Below, one piece after another: positions 1-7,718 of a DNA stretch of 33,707 nt (positions within the stretch are counted from its first letter, which is position 1; every line of letters begins with the position of its first letter). The translations under genes were made by a program, and so were the position numbers. Where the stretch lies: NCBI GenBank assembly GCA_947259645.1, contig CAMYND010000028.1, forward strand, positions 1-33,707, written 5' to 3'. The stretch is from Thermodesulfovibrionia bacterium. Lineage in GTDB: Bacteria; Nitrospirota; Thermodesulfovibrionia; UBA6902. Below the pieces are notes generated by a model, which saw only the letters and a list, made by a program, of their open reading frames with translations, was not told the origin of the DNA and made no database searches.

Positions 1-61
1 AAGATTCAAGATTACAGAGAAAAAGAAAATAAAAAAAGAAATCCTTCAAGATTTACACCGT

Positions 62-259
62 ATGAATATGAATAATTCTGTGTTTTTCCCCGGATTAAGT
101 GGGTTCGCTGAGTCATTAAATACTTTATTAGCCTTTCCCTATGAGAAAAAACGCCCCGGAATTTTCACAAGTGATTCTGAATACGTCATGGAGCATTCGT
201 TTAACATGAATAAGTCTGAGCTTGCATATAAAGTAGATAAAAATGAGAAGAAAAAGTAG
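62..259 (+). CDS. Possible small hypothetical protein (weak)
   Basis: A 65-codon frame with a Lys-rich C-terminus (ends DKNEKKK). It has no recognisable domain, signal peptide or membrane segment, and I see no convincing ribosome binding site ahead of the ATG. It converges on the LysE-family gene and lies close to the window edge, so its upstream context is missing. It could be a chance ORF in AT-rich DNA; an opposite-strand frame in the same place is equally unconvincing. Confidence 0.18.
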   Translation: MNMNNSVFFPGLSGFAESLNTLLAFPYEKKRPGIFTSDSEYVMEHSFNMNKSELAYKVDKNEKKK

Positions 260-335
260 TTGCAATTTGATCTTCCCCCGCATTTACGGACACTGAAATA
301 AGCTAGGCTGCTAAAGTTTCTTTTTTTACTTGCTA

Positions 336-962
336 TCAACGAACATCTTTGATGTCCTTTAAGCCTAGTAATATCGCCGAGCCAACAAGTAGTGATCCTG
401 ATACCTTGTTTAAATATTTGTCTATATGTTTTTCAAAGCGATTTGATCGCCAGTCAGCAAAATGACCATAGAACATCAAAAAACACCCATCAATAACTAG
501 ATAAGTCAGCCCTAAAATAGTAAATTGATGAGCAGTCGGTTCTGCTGTATTAATAAACTGAGGGAATAATGCAGCAAAAAATACAACTGCTTTCGGATTG
601 GCGGAAGACGTAACAAACCCTCTCCAGAAAAATGACATAATGCTTTGTCCATTGCCTTTTGATCGATTGATTGCGGTACTCTTTTTCTTGAATTGAATGA
701 TACCTAAATATATTAAGAATGCAACACCAGCCCATTTTATGATCACGAATAAACTCTGGAATGCATAAATAAAGCTCACCAGTCCAATTGAAGCAACGGT
801 AATTTGCCAAAGGTGGGCTGATAAATCCCCGGCTCCTGTAGCCCATGATTTATTGAAACCGTGAGATAAACTTGTTGATAACATGAAAAGGTGACTTGGG
901 CCAGGAGATAATAAAAATATAAATACAGTGGCTACATATGTAATCCAGTTCTCGAATGTCAT
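336..962 (-). CDS. LysE/RhtB family amino acid exporter
   Basis: The 208-residue protein matches the usual length of the LysE/RhtB translocator family, inner-membrane exporters of amino acids or homoserine lactone-like solutes. The N-terminal helix carries the family PGP signature (LLSPGPSHLFMLS, about residues 18-30). It is followed by five or so further hydrophobic segments, and the motif SSANPKAVVFFAALFPQF (about 119-136) is characteristic of the family. A purine-rich AAGGGAAG lies just upstream of the ATG. It is probably monocistronic: the next minus-strand gene upstream (SulP) ends 124 bp away. The substrate cannot be read from the sequence. Confidence 0.9.
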   Translation of the reverse strand: MTFENWITYVATVFIFLLSPGPSHLFMLSTSLSHGFNKSWATGAGDLSAHLWQITVASIGLVSFIYAFQSLFVIIKWAGVAFLIYLGIIQFKKKSTAINRSKGNGQSIMSFFWRGFVTSSANPKAVVFFAALFPQFINTAEPTAHQFTILGLTYLVIDGCFLMFYGHFADWRSNRFEKHIDKYLNKVSGSLLVGSAILLGLKDIKDVR

Positions 963-1086
963 ATTATGCTTCCCTTTATTTATATCTTATAATAGATATT
1001 ATCTTGCAGTCACGAATATTCTGTGGGGTCAAATCTTTACAGGCTGTTTAGAACTGACACCACCAGTTAACGGCCAGAGTTTCTGC

Positions 1087-2697
1087 TCAATGGACTTGAC
1101 CAGTCCCTGGCAGGCTTTCCTGGTATTTACGGTAGTTATCAATGCTCACAAAATAGTCCGGATCTTGCAGGACATTGACGTCGCAGATCTTTTCCGCTTT
1201 TTTGATCAGGCGGATGCAGTCTTTGCTGAGATGGCGCAGGTGAATGGTCTTCCCTGCCAGCTGATAGATCTCGGCAAGCTTGTTGATGGCCTCAATGGCT
1301 GACTGGTCCATGATCCGGGACTCCTTGAAATCAACGATAACTTCCTGCGGATCATTGCTGACGCTGAATTTGGTCAGGAATAAAGTTGTAGAAGCAAAGA
1401 AGAGGGGGCCGTAGATCTGATAGTGTTTGATGCCGTGTTCATCCACCATCTTACGTGCGCGGATACGCAGGGCGTTTTCCCAGGAGAAGATCAGTGCTGA
1501 AAGAATGACCCCGCAGAGTACGGCGACGGCCAGATCATACATTACAGTGAGCACGGTTACCAGCACGATCACAGCCACATCCCATTTTGGGATCTTGTTT
1601 AAGATATTGAATGTGCTCCAGGCAAAGGTCTTTATAACTACGATAAACATGACCCCGACCAAAGCGGCTATGGGTACTGTCTCGATGTAATGAGAGGTGA
1701 ACAGGATAAAGAATAACAGGGCGATAGCTGCTGTGATCCCTGATAGACGCCCGCGTCCCCCGGATGTGATATTAATAATACTCTGTCCGATCATGGCGCA
1801 TCCTCCCATACCGCCGAACAGACCGTTAGCGAAGTTGGCAACGCCCTGGGCGACACATTCCCGGTTTCCGTGTCCGTGTGAGTCGGTAAGTTCATCGATC
1901 AGGGTCAGGGTCATTAACGATTCAATGAGCCCGATGGCGGATAAGATAAGGGCGTATGGTGCGATAAAAAAGAGTGTTTCCCCTGTGAGAGGGACCTTAG
2001 GCAAAGCAAATGAGGGAAGACCTGCTTTAATTCCCGAGCCCCCATTGGCCTGAATGAATGATAGGACTGTTGCTGTATCAATTTTCATAAAAATGACCAA
2101 TAAAGAAACAGCAATGATGGCGATAAGTGCAGCCGGGGCCTTTTTGTGGATCATGGGGATAAAGAAAAGCATTCCCATGGTCAGGGCCACAAGACCGGAC
2201 ATTGTCCAGAGGGGTTCTCCCTGTATCCAGTTTCCTCCTGACTGGAACATGCTTAACTGGGACAGGAAGATGACAATAGCCAGACCGTTTACAAATCCCA
2301 TCATGACAGACCGCGGGACCATTCTGATAAACTTTCCTAATTTAAAAATCCCGGCAAGGCTTTGAAACACACCTACAAGTAAAAGCGTGACAAACAAATA
2401 CTGAAGGCCGGTATGAGCGCCTGGCGCACCCATGGCATTCCCTTCGCTGACAAGGCTGACCATCACGACAGCCATGGCGCCTGTGGCACCGGAGATCATG
2501 CCGGGTCTCCCCCCTGCAATGGAGGTGATAAGACACATAATGAAGGCGCCGTAAAGGCCGACAATTGGAGAAACACCCGCTACAAACGCGAATGCGACCG
2601 CTTCGGGGACGAGCGCCAGTGCGACTGTAAGTCCCGAAAAAATATCACTTTGAATACTGCCTTCGGATTTCGATACTAATAAACTCTTTGGTTCCAT
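1087..2697 (-). CDS. SulP family inorganic anion transporter with C-terminal STAS domain
   Basis: A 536-residue inner-membrane permease. The N-terminal 400 or so residues hold the SulP transmembrane domain, with the family-typical start DIFSGLTVALALVPEAVAFAF (about residues 18-38) and the GGRPGMISGATGAMAVV stretch (about 62-78). The last 110 residues form a STAS domain containing the DQSAIEAI helix start. SulP proteins move sulfate, bicarbonate, chloride or related anions, usually with Na+ or H+. The substrate here is unknown; bicarbonate is common for this short subclass. No strong Shine-Dalgarno precedes the ATG. No partner gene is adjacent. Confidence 0.93.
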   Translation of the reverse strand: MEPKSLLVSKSEGSIQSDIFSGLTVALALVPEAVAFAFVAGVSPIVGLYGAFIMCLITSIAGGRPGMISGATGAMAVVMVSLVSEGNAMGAPGAHTGLQYLFVTLLLVGVFQSLAGIFKLGKFIRMVPRSVMMGFVNGLAIVIFLSQLSMFQSGGNWIQGEPLWTMSGLVALTMGMLFFIPMIHKKAPAALIAIIAVSLLVIFMKIDTATVLSFIQANGGSGIKAGLPSFALPKVPLTGETLFFIAPYALILSAIGLIESLMTLTLIDELTDSHGHGNRECVAQGVANFANGLFGGMGGCAMIGQSIINITSGGRGRLSGITAAIALLFFILFTSHYIETVPIAALVGVMFIVVIKTFAWSTFNILNKIPKWDVAVIVLVTVLTVMYDLAVAVLCGVILSALIFSWENALRIRARKMVDEHGIKHYQIYGPLFFASTTLFLTKFSVSNDPQEVIVDFKESRIMDQSAIEAINKLAEIYQLAGKTIHLRHLSKDCIRLIKKAEKICDVNVLQDPDYFVSIDNYRKYQESLPGTGQVH

Positions 2698-3101
2698 AAA
2701 AATTTGTTTGCCGCTATGTATATTTATTGCCCTGAGAATTGAACTTACAGTTTCTGCAGAATGCTTCTTTGTAAATACCGCTTCTGTGAGGATCTGAATA
2801 GCTTTGTGGCAACAACACGTTATTGTGCTGTCAAATTTGTTTATTGAATTAGCAGGCTGCTCGATGAGGAGTTACTGATTCATTGCGCCTGAATATTTGG
2901 AAGGCGGCATATAGTATAGCTGATTGGTGTAATAAAAAGCTCGGGTGCCCGAAAAAATCATTGCACCGGGGTTTGTTGCGAAAAGAAGCGTAGCCAATTG
3001 CGTTTTGTCGCCCAATTCAGCAAAAAGTACTGTTATAAAAATAGTAAGAAAATTTTTATATTCATTATGCTTTATTTATATTCCCACATAGCGTCGTCAT
3101 G
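2698..3101. other. Intergenic region without a recognised gene
   Basis: About 400 bp between the SulP start and the small membrane protein. It should hold the SulP promoter. I see no long frame that looks coding and no RNA gene. The only structure is a short GC hairpin, TCGGGTGCCCGA, near 2941-2952 followed by a run of A; too short to call a terminator. Confidence 0.4.
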
Positions 3102-3308
3102 TCAATATCTTATGAAATATGGCAGCGCCATTACAACAATAGCGATAAGAAGCATAAGAAATACGTTGGAAACAAAATATGGGAATGCACATAAAACAGC
3201 ACCAGACAACAGAGCAATGCCTCGCCGCTGTTTTCTTCCGTATATTAAGTACCCCATACCTATTGAGCCAAATAATACTGCCCACATTATTGATGCTGTG
3301 CTATCCAT
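3102..3308 (-). CDS. Small two-to-three-helix membrane protein
   Basis: A 68-residue hydrophobic protein: one helix at about 7-22 (WAVLFGSIGMGYLIYG), a basic turn (RKQRRG), then two closely spaced helices ending ALPYFIRY. The pattern resembles a widespread small family of proteobacterial membrane proteins, often labelled amino acid transport protein or hypothetical, with conserved GYLIYGRKQ and FPYFVSN stretches. I recognise the pattern, not a proven function. The ribosome site is weak (GAGATATT before ATG). An overlapping plus-strand frame is judged a shadow because only the minus frame gives a coherent membrane protein. Confidence 0.75.
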   Translation of the reverse strand: MDSTASIMWAVLFGSIGMGYLIYGRKQRRGIALLSGAVLCAFPYFVSNVFLMLLIAIVVMALPYFIRY

Positions 3309-3435
3309 AATATCTCGATGGCTTTATCATTAATACATAACCAGGATCATCGATGCAGACCATGAAGCACTTAAGCAACGTAAACGATGATTTTCAAATC
3401 TTATACTGTTACCAACAAAAAAGGTCGCCGCTGGT

Positions 3436-3451
3436 ATGCATTCGAATGCAT
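3436..3451. repeat. Perfect 16-bp palindrome downstream of vapC
   Basis: ATGCATTCGAATGCAT reads the same on both strands and lies just past the vapC stop codon. It could be a protein-binding site, or the relic of an insertion junction. No run of T follows, so it is not a standard terminator. Confidence 0.5.
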
Positions 3452-3454
3452 CCG

Positions 3455-3832
3455 TTAGGTGCTTTTTATATTAATAGCCTTGCTCAATAGTTTGAAGTGG
3501 GTGTCCAATGAATAAATTTCACAATCATTTTGTTTTGCGTTCTGAGCTATTATTAAATCCGGGATGCCAACTCCGTTTATGCCTTTTCTCAAGCATTTGA
3601 CCTGAAACTCTATTATCTCATCCCACTTAATCTGGAGTTGTAGATTGTTAATATTCTTAAGCAGTTCAATAATACTTTTTTGTTTTCTAACTTTCAGAAA
3701 GGGAATGAGTTCTGCAAGAATTAAGTCGTTAGTAACTACAATATTTTCATCTATCAGTAAGTCAAGTCTGTGTTGGTCGTCACCGCTCCTGAAATAATCA
3801 ATCCAAATAGACGTATCAATTAGTACCGACAT
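3455..3832 (-). CDS. vapC: VapC-like PIN-domain ribonuclease toxin
   Basis: A 125-residue PIN domain, the usual size for VapC. Acidic metal-binding residues are in place: Asp6 in LIDTSIWIDYF, the Glu of LILAELIP (about 41), and the Asp of GVGIPDLIIAQNA (about 92). VapC toxins cleave RNA, commonly initiator tRNA or rRNA, and are held inactive by VapB. The start codon overlaps the end of the upstream antitoxin gene by 13 bp, the classic translationally coupled arrangement. The RNA target cannot be read from the sequence. Confidence 0.9.
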   Translation of the reverse strand: MSVLIDTSIWIDYFRSGDDQHRLDLLIDENIVVTNDLILAELIPFLKVRKQKSIIELLKNINNLQLQIKWDEIIEFQVKCLRKGINGVGIPDLIIAQNAKQNDCEIYSLDTHFKLLSKAINIKST

Positions 3833-4023
3833 TTACGGCCTCTAATTGCATCCATATCAATATTCAAATCTACTTTTCCTTTGAATTTCTTTAATCCCGA
3901 TATTTTCGATTTCCTTATTAATTCTTCAAGCGCCGTAATTATAACTTTGGTTTTTGTTGAAATCTGAGTAGTTTTCATTGCTTCATCTAGCAAGTGCTCA
4001 GGCAAATCTAATGTAGTTCTCAT
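3820..4023 (-). CDS. vapB: VapB family antitoxin
   Basis: A small basic N-terminal DNA-binding segment (MRTTLDLPEHLLDEAMK) followed by a helical region and a C-terminal tail that would wrap the toxin. The pattern matches the VapB-type antitoxin family whose members begin MRTTLxL. The ATG at 4023 is preferred to the TTG six bases upstream: an AAGGAGG at 4031-4037 sits 7 bp before the ATG but only 1 bp before the TTG. The gene lies ahead of and overlaps vapC, so both are probably autoregulated by the VapBC complex at the promoter in the AT-rich region beyond 4040. Confidence 0.88.
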   Translation of the reverse strand: MRTTLDLPEHLLDEAMKTTQISTKTKVIITALEELIRKSKISGLKKFKGKVDLNIDMDAIRGRKCRY

Positions 4024-4030
4024 AATCAAC

Positions 4031-4037
4031 CTCCTTA
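4031..4037 (-). promoter_or_regulatory. Ribosome binding site that fixes the vapB start
   Basis: On the minus strand this reads AAGGAGG, a full Shine-Dalgarno, spaced 7 nt from the ATG at 4023. The alternative TTG at 4029 would leave only 1 nt. Confidence 0.8.
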
Positions 4038-4098
4038 TGCATTAATTTAACATTCCATGCATACGATGTCAATTATTATTATTACGTCCTGCTCAGTG

Positions 4099-4187
4099 AT
4101 GCAGACCTGTAGGTTATTAACATCGCCTTAAACCGTTTTAATAATGTAAATTATCAAATGCCAAATCAACACCTGTGGTCTGCATTC
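4099..4187. repeat. Imperfect inverted repeat sharing GATGCAGACC
   Basis: GTGATGCAGACC at the left and GGTCTGCATTCAC at the right form an imperfect inverted pair upstream of vapBC. A further direct copy of GATGCAGACC occurs at about 3352-3361, downstream of vapC, so the toxin-antitoxin pair lies between copies. This could mark a mobile cassette or be chance; the repeat is only ten bases. Confidence 0.35.
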
Positions 4188-4289
4188 ACTGCAGCTGATG
4201 TTATAAGCCAGTTTTCATAATATTGTCACACTATACTTATGACTCATGCTCGAGTTGAATAATTTTCCGAATTCCGGGTGTGTAAATTC

Positions 4290-4427
4290 TTACTGTAGCA
4301 ATTTCTGGACTGCTGGACCAAAGGCATCTGCAACATTCTTACAGGCTGAATATGCGGTATAACTGGTGTTAAAATCGTACTTTGTGCTTACTTGATATCC
4401 ACTAGAGTAATTTGATTTAGTGGTCAT
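4290..4427 (-). CDS. Orphan 45-residue small ORF with good ribosome site
   Basis: Reading the minus strand from the ATG at 4427 gives 45 residues ending at TAA. The protein begins MTTKSNYSSGYQVS and ends FGPAVQKLLQ. It is rich in Ser, Tyr and Thr, has one Cys (CKNVADAF), and has no membrane segment. GGGAGA lies 5 nt before the ATG, a proper spacing, and this is the main support. I do not recognise the family. It sits downstream of the aspartoacylase gene on the same strand, 53 bp after that gene's stop codon, so it could be co-transcribed with the ATP-grasp operon. Confidence 0.42.
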   Translation of the reverse strand: MTTKSNYSSGYQVSTKYDFNTSYTAYSACKNVADAFGPAVQKLLQ

Positions 4428-4480
4428 AGTAATCTCCCAAGCAGATTCATCTCTCTTATCCAGCATTCAGAGGTTTTCAA

Positions 4481-5503
4481 TCATTTCTCTTCATAGTCAA
4501 AGCGGTCATCAAACTGTTCCATACTCTTTTTCAGAGGCTGGGTCCGCTCGAAGGTCGCAACATTGCAAATAGCGTCACCACGGTTTACGAGTGGAAGTAG
4601 TGTATGTCCTATGATAACCCCCTTCTTGTTTGCCTTTACTTCAAAATTGTCATTGCCGAGAGGATCTGAAATAACACCTAAAATATCGTTTCTTTTAATG
4701 ATACTGCCCAGTTTCTTTTTGATTATCAGGATACCGCCATGAGGCGCCCGAATCCAGGCACTTCCTTTGGCAGTAAATGACTTTACTTTTCTGTTTTTTT
4801 TGGGGCTGTTCTTTATCATTCCCAAAGCTCTCATTACCGAGAGTATGCCGGCTAGCGCGCTGCGGATTGATATCTCATTGTATCTGAGAGGTTCTCCCCC
4901 CTCAAAGACTAAAAAGGGTATTTTTTTCTCATAAGCAACTTTACGGATTGTGCCGTCAATTATATCTGCATCCAGTATGACAGGTACGTCAAATTCCCTG
5001 GCCAGTTGCCTTGTGCCTTTTACCTTGAAACATGCCCTGATCTGCGGCAGGTTTGTCCTGTGGCGGGAACCGGTATGCAAGTCTATCCCATGGGTGCATT
5101 TATCCACTATTTCCGTTACGAAGAGATGGGCCATCCTGGCTCCCAAAGAGCCCTGGGCTAACCCGGGAAAACATCTGTTCAGGTCTCTCCGGTCTGGAAG
5201 GTACCGGTCAAGGTTGTTAAACCCAAATACATTAACAATAGGAACACAAATAAGTGTCCCCTTAATATGCCGCAGTGACCTGTGTTTCAGAAGTCTCTTT
5301 ATTATCTCGACACCGTTTACCTCATCGCCATGGATCGCGGCGCTTACAAAGAGCCTCGGGCCGTCCTCTTTTCCCCGCATGACTTTTACCGGCATATTGA
5401 TCTCAGTGCAATCATAGTGCTTGCCTAAAGGTAATTCAACCTCTCTTGTTTCACCTCTGTTGATTACGGTGCTCCCGATTTGCAGCTCTCTAGTTTTTCT
5501 CAT
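4481..5503 (-). CDS. Succinylglutamate desuccinylase/aspartoacylase family zinc hydrolase
   Basis: A 340-residue protein of the AstE/AspA zinc carboxypeptidase-like family, which removes acyl groups from amino acids or trims amide bonds. Zinc ligands appear in AAIHGDEVNGVEI (His and Glu, about residues 56-68) and GIDLHTGS (His, about 139-146). The likely catalytic Glu is in VFEGGEPLR (about 199-207). The C-terminal 100 residues form a lipoyl-like beta domain (SAWIRAPHGGILI through KGVIIGHTLLPLV), as in the DUF2817-type members. It overlaps the upstream RimK-like gene by 14 bp. The pairing suggests that one enzyme adds and the other removes or processes an amino-acid modification; that is inference. 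Confidence 0.88.
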   Translation of the reverse strand: MRKTRELQIGSTVINRGETREVELPLGKHYDCTEINMPVKVMRGKEDGPRLFVSAAIHGDEVNGVEIIKRLLKHRSLRHIKGTLICVPIVNVFGFNNLDRYLPDRRDLNRCFPGLAQGSLGARMAHLFVTEIVDKCTHGIDLHTGSRHRTNLPQIRACFKVKGTRQLAREFDVPVILDADIIDGTIRKVAYEKKIPFLVFEGGEPLRYNEISIRSALAGILSVMRALGMIKNSPKKNRKVKSFTAKGSAWIRAPHGGILIIKKKLGSIIKRNDILGVISDPLGNDNFEVKANKKGVIIGHTLLPLVNRGDAICNVATFERTQPLKKSMEQFDDRFDYEEK

Positions 5504-6665
5504 TGTTCTTTGATCTTCTCCTTCTTTTCCGCGCTTTCACGACAAGGCTCTTCATGTTCTCCAGTTTCCCAAAGCAGAGGAGTGTGTCATTGACCAGTAT
5601 CTCCCGGGTGGCTTTTGGGTTTGAAATTGTCTTTCGGTCACGTTTAATGCTCAACACAATGATGTCTTTTTCTCTGAAACCGGCATTATCCACCATGCTG
5701 CCAATCAATTCAGAGTTCTTCATTATCTGGATTTCCGCAATACCATACCCTTTGTCCTGCGTCAATCGCTGCCTCAGGTCAATTTCGGGAATACTGCATT
5801 GCGCTTCAATTGATGAAACCATTGCGCCTGCCACATCGATGTCTGTTGCCGTTTCAATACCCTCGAGCCCCGGCGTTGAATTCACTTCCATGATTTTCGG
5901 GCCGCTATTGGTTTCTAACATGTCCACACCAGCAACGTTTAATCCCAATAACTGGACCGCCCGAATCGCTGTCCGTTCATACTGTTCATCCAGTTGTACC
6001 TCTTCGACCCTTCCGCCACGGTGCACATTGCTTCTGAACTCATCTCCCCGGGCAACACGGCGCATGGATGCAATGACCTGTCCCGCAACCACAATCGCCC
6101 GGATGTCCTTTCCTCTGCTCTCCTGAATAAACTTTTGGATCAGGACGTTCTGTTTTGTGCTCTGCAGGGTTTCAACAATCGCTTCCGCGACCTTGTTCGT
6201 TTCTGCAAGGATAACCCCGATACCCTGGGTCCCTTCAATCAGTTTAATCACAACAGGAGCGCCTCCAACTTTTTCAATAGCCGGAAGTATGGCCTCCCTG
6301 TTTTTCACGAAGATCGTTTGGGGGATTCCCAGGTTATGCCTCGCAAGAAGCTGTATCGAAAACAGTTTGTCTCTTGAAGTGATGATTCCCAAAGATGAAT
6401 TAAGACAGCAAACACCCATCTGTTCAAATTGCCGGACGATTGCAGTCCCAAAAAAAGTAATGGAAGCGCCGATTCTTGGAATCACAGCATCAAAGCCCGG
6501 ACATTTTTTATTTCTATAGAGAAGATCAGGATACCCTTCCTCTACATTTATTGAGAAATCCATCGAATCCAATATTTTGACTTCATGGCCACGTTCCTTG
6601 CAAGCCTCACGCAGTCTTTTTGTACTGTACAGTTTGGGGCCTCGTGAAAGTATGGCGATTTTCAC
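5490..6665 (-). CDS. RimK-like ATP-grasp ligase with C-terminal RCK_C-like domain
   Basis: A 391-residue protein. Residues 1-290 match RimK, the ATP-grasp ligase that adds glutamate to the C-terminus of ribosomal protein S6. Visible motifs are FDAVIPRIGASITFFGTAI (N-terminal domain), VVIKLIEGTQGIGVIL (ATP-grasp loop) and KIMEVNSTPGLEGIE (Mg-binding Asn/Glu). RimK normally stops near 300 residues. Here about 75 further residues (GYGIAEIQIM through LENMKSLVV) look like a TrkA-C/RCK_C ligand-binding domain, followed by a very basic tail (KARKRRRRSKNNEKN). The true substrate may therefore not be S6. First gene of a two-gene operon with the aspartoacylase. Confidence 0.87.
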   Translation of the reverse strand: MKIAILSRGPKLYSTKRLREACKERGHEVKILDSMDFSINVEEGYPDLLYRNKKCPGFDAVIPRIGASITFFGTAIVRQFEQMGVCCLNSSLGIITSRDKLFSIQLLARHNLGIPQTIFVKNREAILPAIEKVGGAPVVIKLIEGTQGIGVILAETNKVAEAIVETLQSTKQNVLIQKFIQESRGKDIRAIVVAGQVIASMRRVARGDEFRSNVHRGGRVEEVQLDEQYERTAIRAVQLLGLNVAGVDMLETNSGPKIMEVNSTPGLEGIETATDIDVAGAMVSSIEAQCSIPEIDLRQRLTQDKGYGIAEIQIMKNSELIGSMVDNAGFREKDIIVLSIKRDRKTISNPKATREILVNDTLLCFGKLENMKSLVVKARKRRRRSKNNEKN

Positions 6666-6908
6666 TATACAACTCCTTTCTTTTTCCGGCCTGGAACAAA
6701 TGACCAGAGGGATCCGCTAAATAATAGTTAACCTGCCTGTATCAGGCTGATATTGTATCCTTCTCAAAATTGATGAAATTATTCTTGTCGCTAATTATAT
6801 AATGAAATCAGGTGGGGAGTAAATCTTTTTCAGTCTTTTCACCTTAACATTCTCTGCATTTCACACAAGAGTTAGACAAGAGTTTATCGTTGATGTTATT
6901 TTAAGCAT
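6666..6908. other. Divergent intergenic region
   Basis: This 243-bp gap lies between divergent genes and should carry promoters for the ATP-grasp operon and the nitrilase. A perfect TATAAT occurs on the plus strand at 6798-6803 but has no good -35 at the usual spacing. No gene is seen. Confidence 0.3.
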
Positions 6909-7706
6909 ATGAAAGCAGGTTTTTATCAATTCAATCCCTCCTTTGGAAAGAAAGAAGAGAATATTGAAAAAGTTGTCTTAGCTGTCAGAGAGACCGATAT
7001 TGACCTTCTCGTGCTCCCGGAATTTTTTGCCACAGGCTACCAGTTTGTCTCTCATGATGAAGTAGCTGATCTCTCGGAAACCATACCACAGGGGCAGACC
7101 ACAGAAGCGTTGTTAGCACTGTCTCGGGAAAAGGGTATTTATATCGTGGCAGGTCTTCCTGAAATGGCCGGTGACAAGTTTTACAATTCCGCGGTGTTTA
7201 CAGGACCTGAAGGATTAATCGGGGTATACAGAAAGACCCATCTGTTTTTCGAAGAAACATTATTTTTTACCCCGGGAGACACAGGGTTTAAGGTCTGGGA
7301 CACAAAGATCGGGAGAATCGGCATTATGATATGCTTTGACTGGTTTTACCCTGAGTCGGCACGGACACTGGCACTCATGGGCGCAGACGTTGTTGCCCAT
7401 CCGGCAAACCTGGTGTTACCGTTCTGCCCTGACTCAATGCCGGTGAGATGTCTGGAAAATATGATATTTGCTGTGACTGCAAACAGAACCGGGACTGAGC
7501 AGAGAAAAGAAAATCAGTCTCTTACTTTTATCGGTAAAAGTGAAATTGTTTCTCCGCGAGGGGAGATACTGATCAGGGCGCCTGAGGACGAAGAAGTGAT
7601 CATGGTAATGGACATTGATCCTGCAGCTGCAAGGGACAAATCATTGAATCAGTTTAATGACATATTAAGGAACAGAAAACCCCAATTCTACGGGCCACTG
7701 TCGTAA
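6909..7706 (+). CDS. Nitrilase superfamily carbon-nitrogen hydrolase
   Basis: A 265-residue amidase of the nitrilase superfamily. The catalytic triad is complete: Glu38 in VLPEFFATGY, Lys109 in YRKTHLF and Cys142 in MICFDWFYPES. Length and motifs fit the omega-amidase/N-carbamoyl-type branches, which hydrolyse small amides; the substrate is not determined by these motifs. The Shine-Dalgarno is poor. The gene converges on the phosphopantetheinyl transferase with a 12-bp gap. The 3' end of a second, diverged copy lies at about 23.15-23.28 kb, on the far side of the NRPS operon. Confidence 0.9.
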   Translation: MKAGFYQFNPSFGKKEENIEKVVLAVRETDIDLLVLPEFFATGYQFVSHDEVADLSETIPQGQTTEALLALSREKGIYIVAGLPEMAGDKFYNSAVFTGPEGLIGVYRKTHLFFEETLFFTPGDTGFKVWDTKIGRIGIMICFDWFYPESARTLALMGADVVAHPANLVLPFCPDSMPVRCLENMIFAVTANRTGTEQRKENQSLTFIGKSEIVSPRGEILIRAPEDEEVIMVMDIDPAAARDKSLNQFNDILRNRKPQFYGPLS

Positions 7707-7718
7707 TCATCTTACGAA

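Noticed and set aside
139-339. A 66-codon minus-strand frame after the LysE gene.
   Set aside because: No domain or ribosome site; it overlaps an equally weak plus-strand frame.
1427-2679. Plus-strand frames opposite the SulP gene.
   Set aside because: Low-complexity antisense shadows of a strong transporter gene.
3440-3460. Integron attC site (GTTAGGT near the vapC stop fits GTTRRRY).
   Set aside because: No matching RYYYAAC partner or typical attC folding is found within 150 bp.
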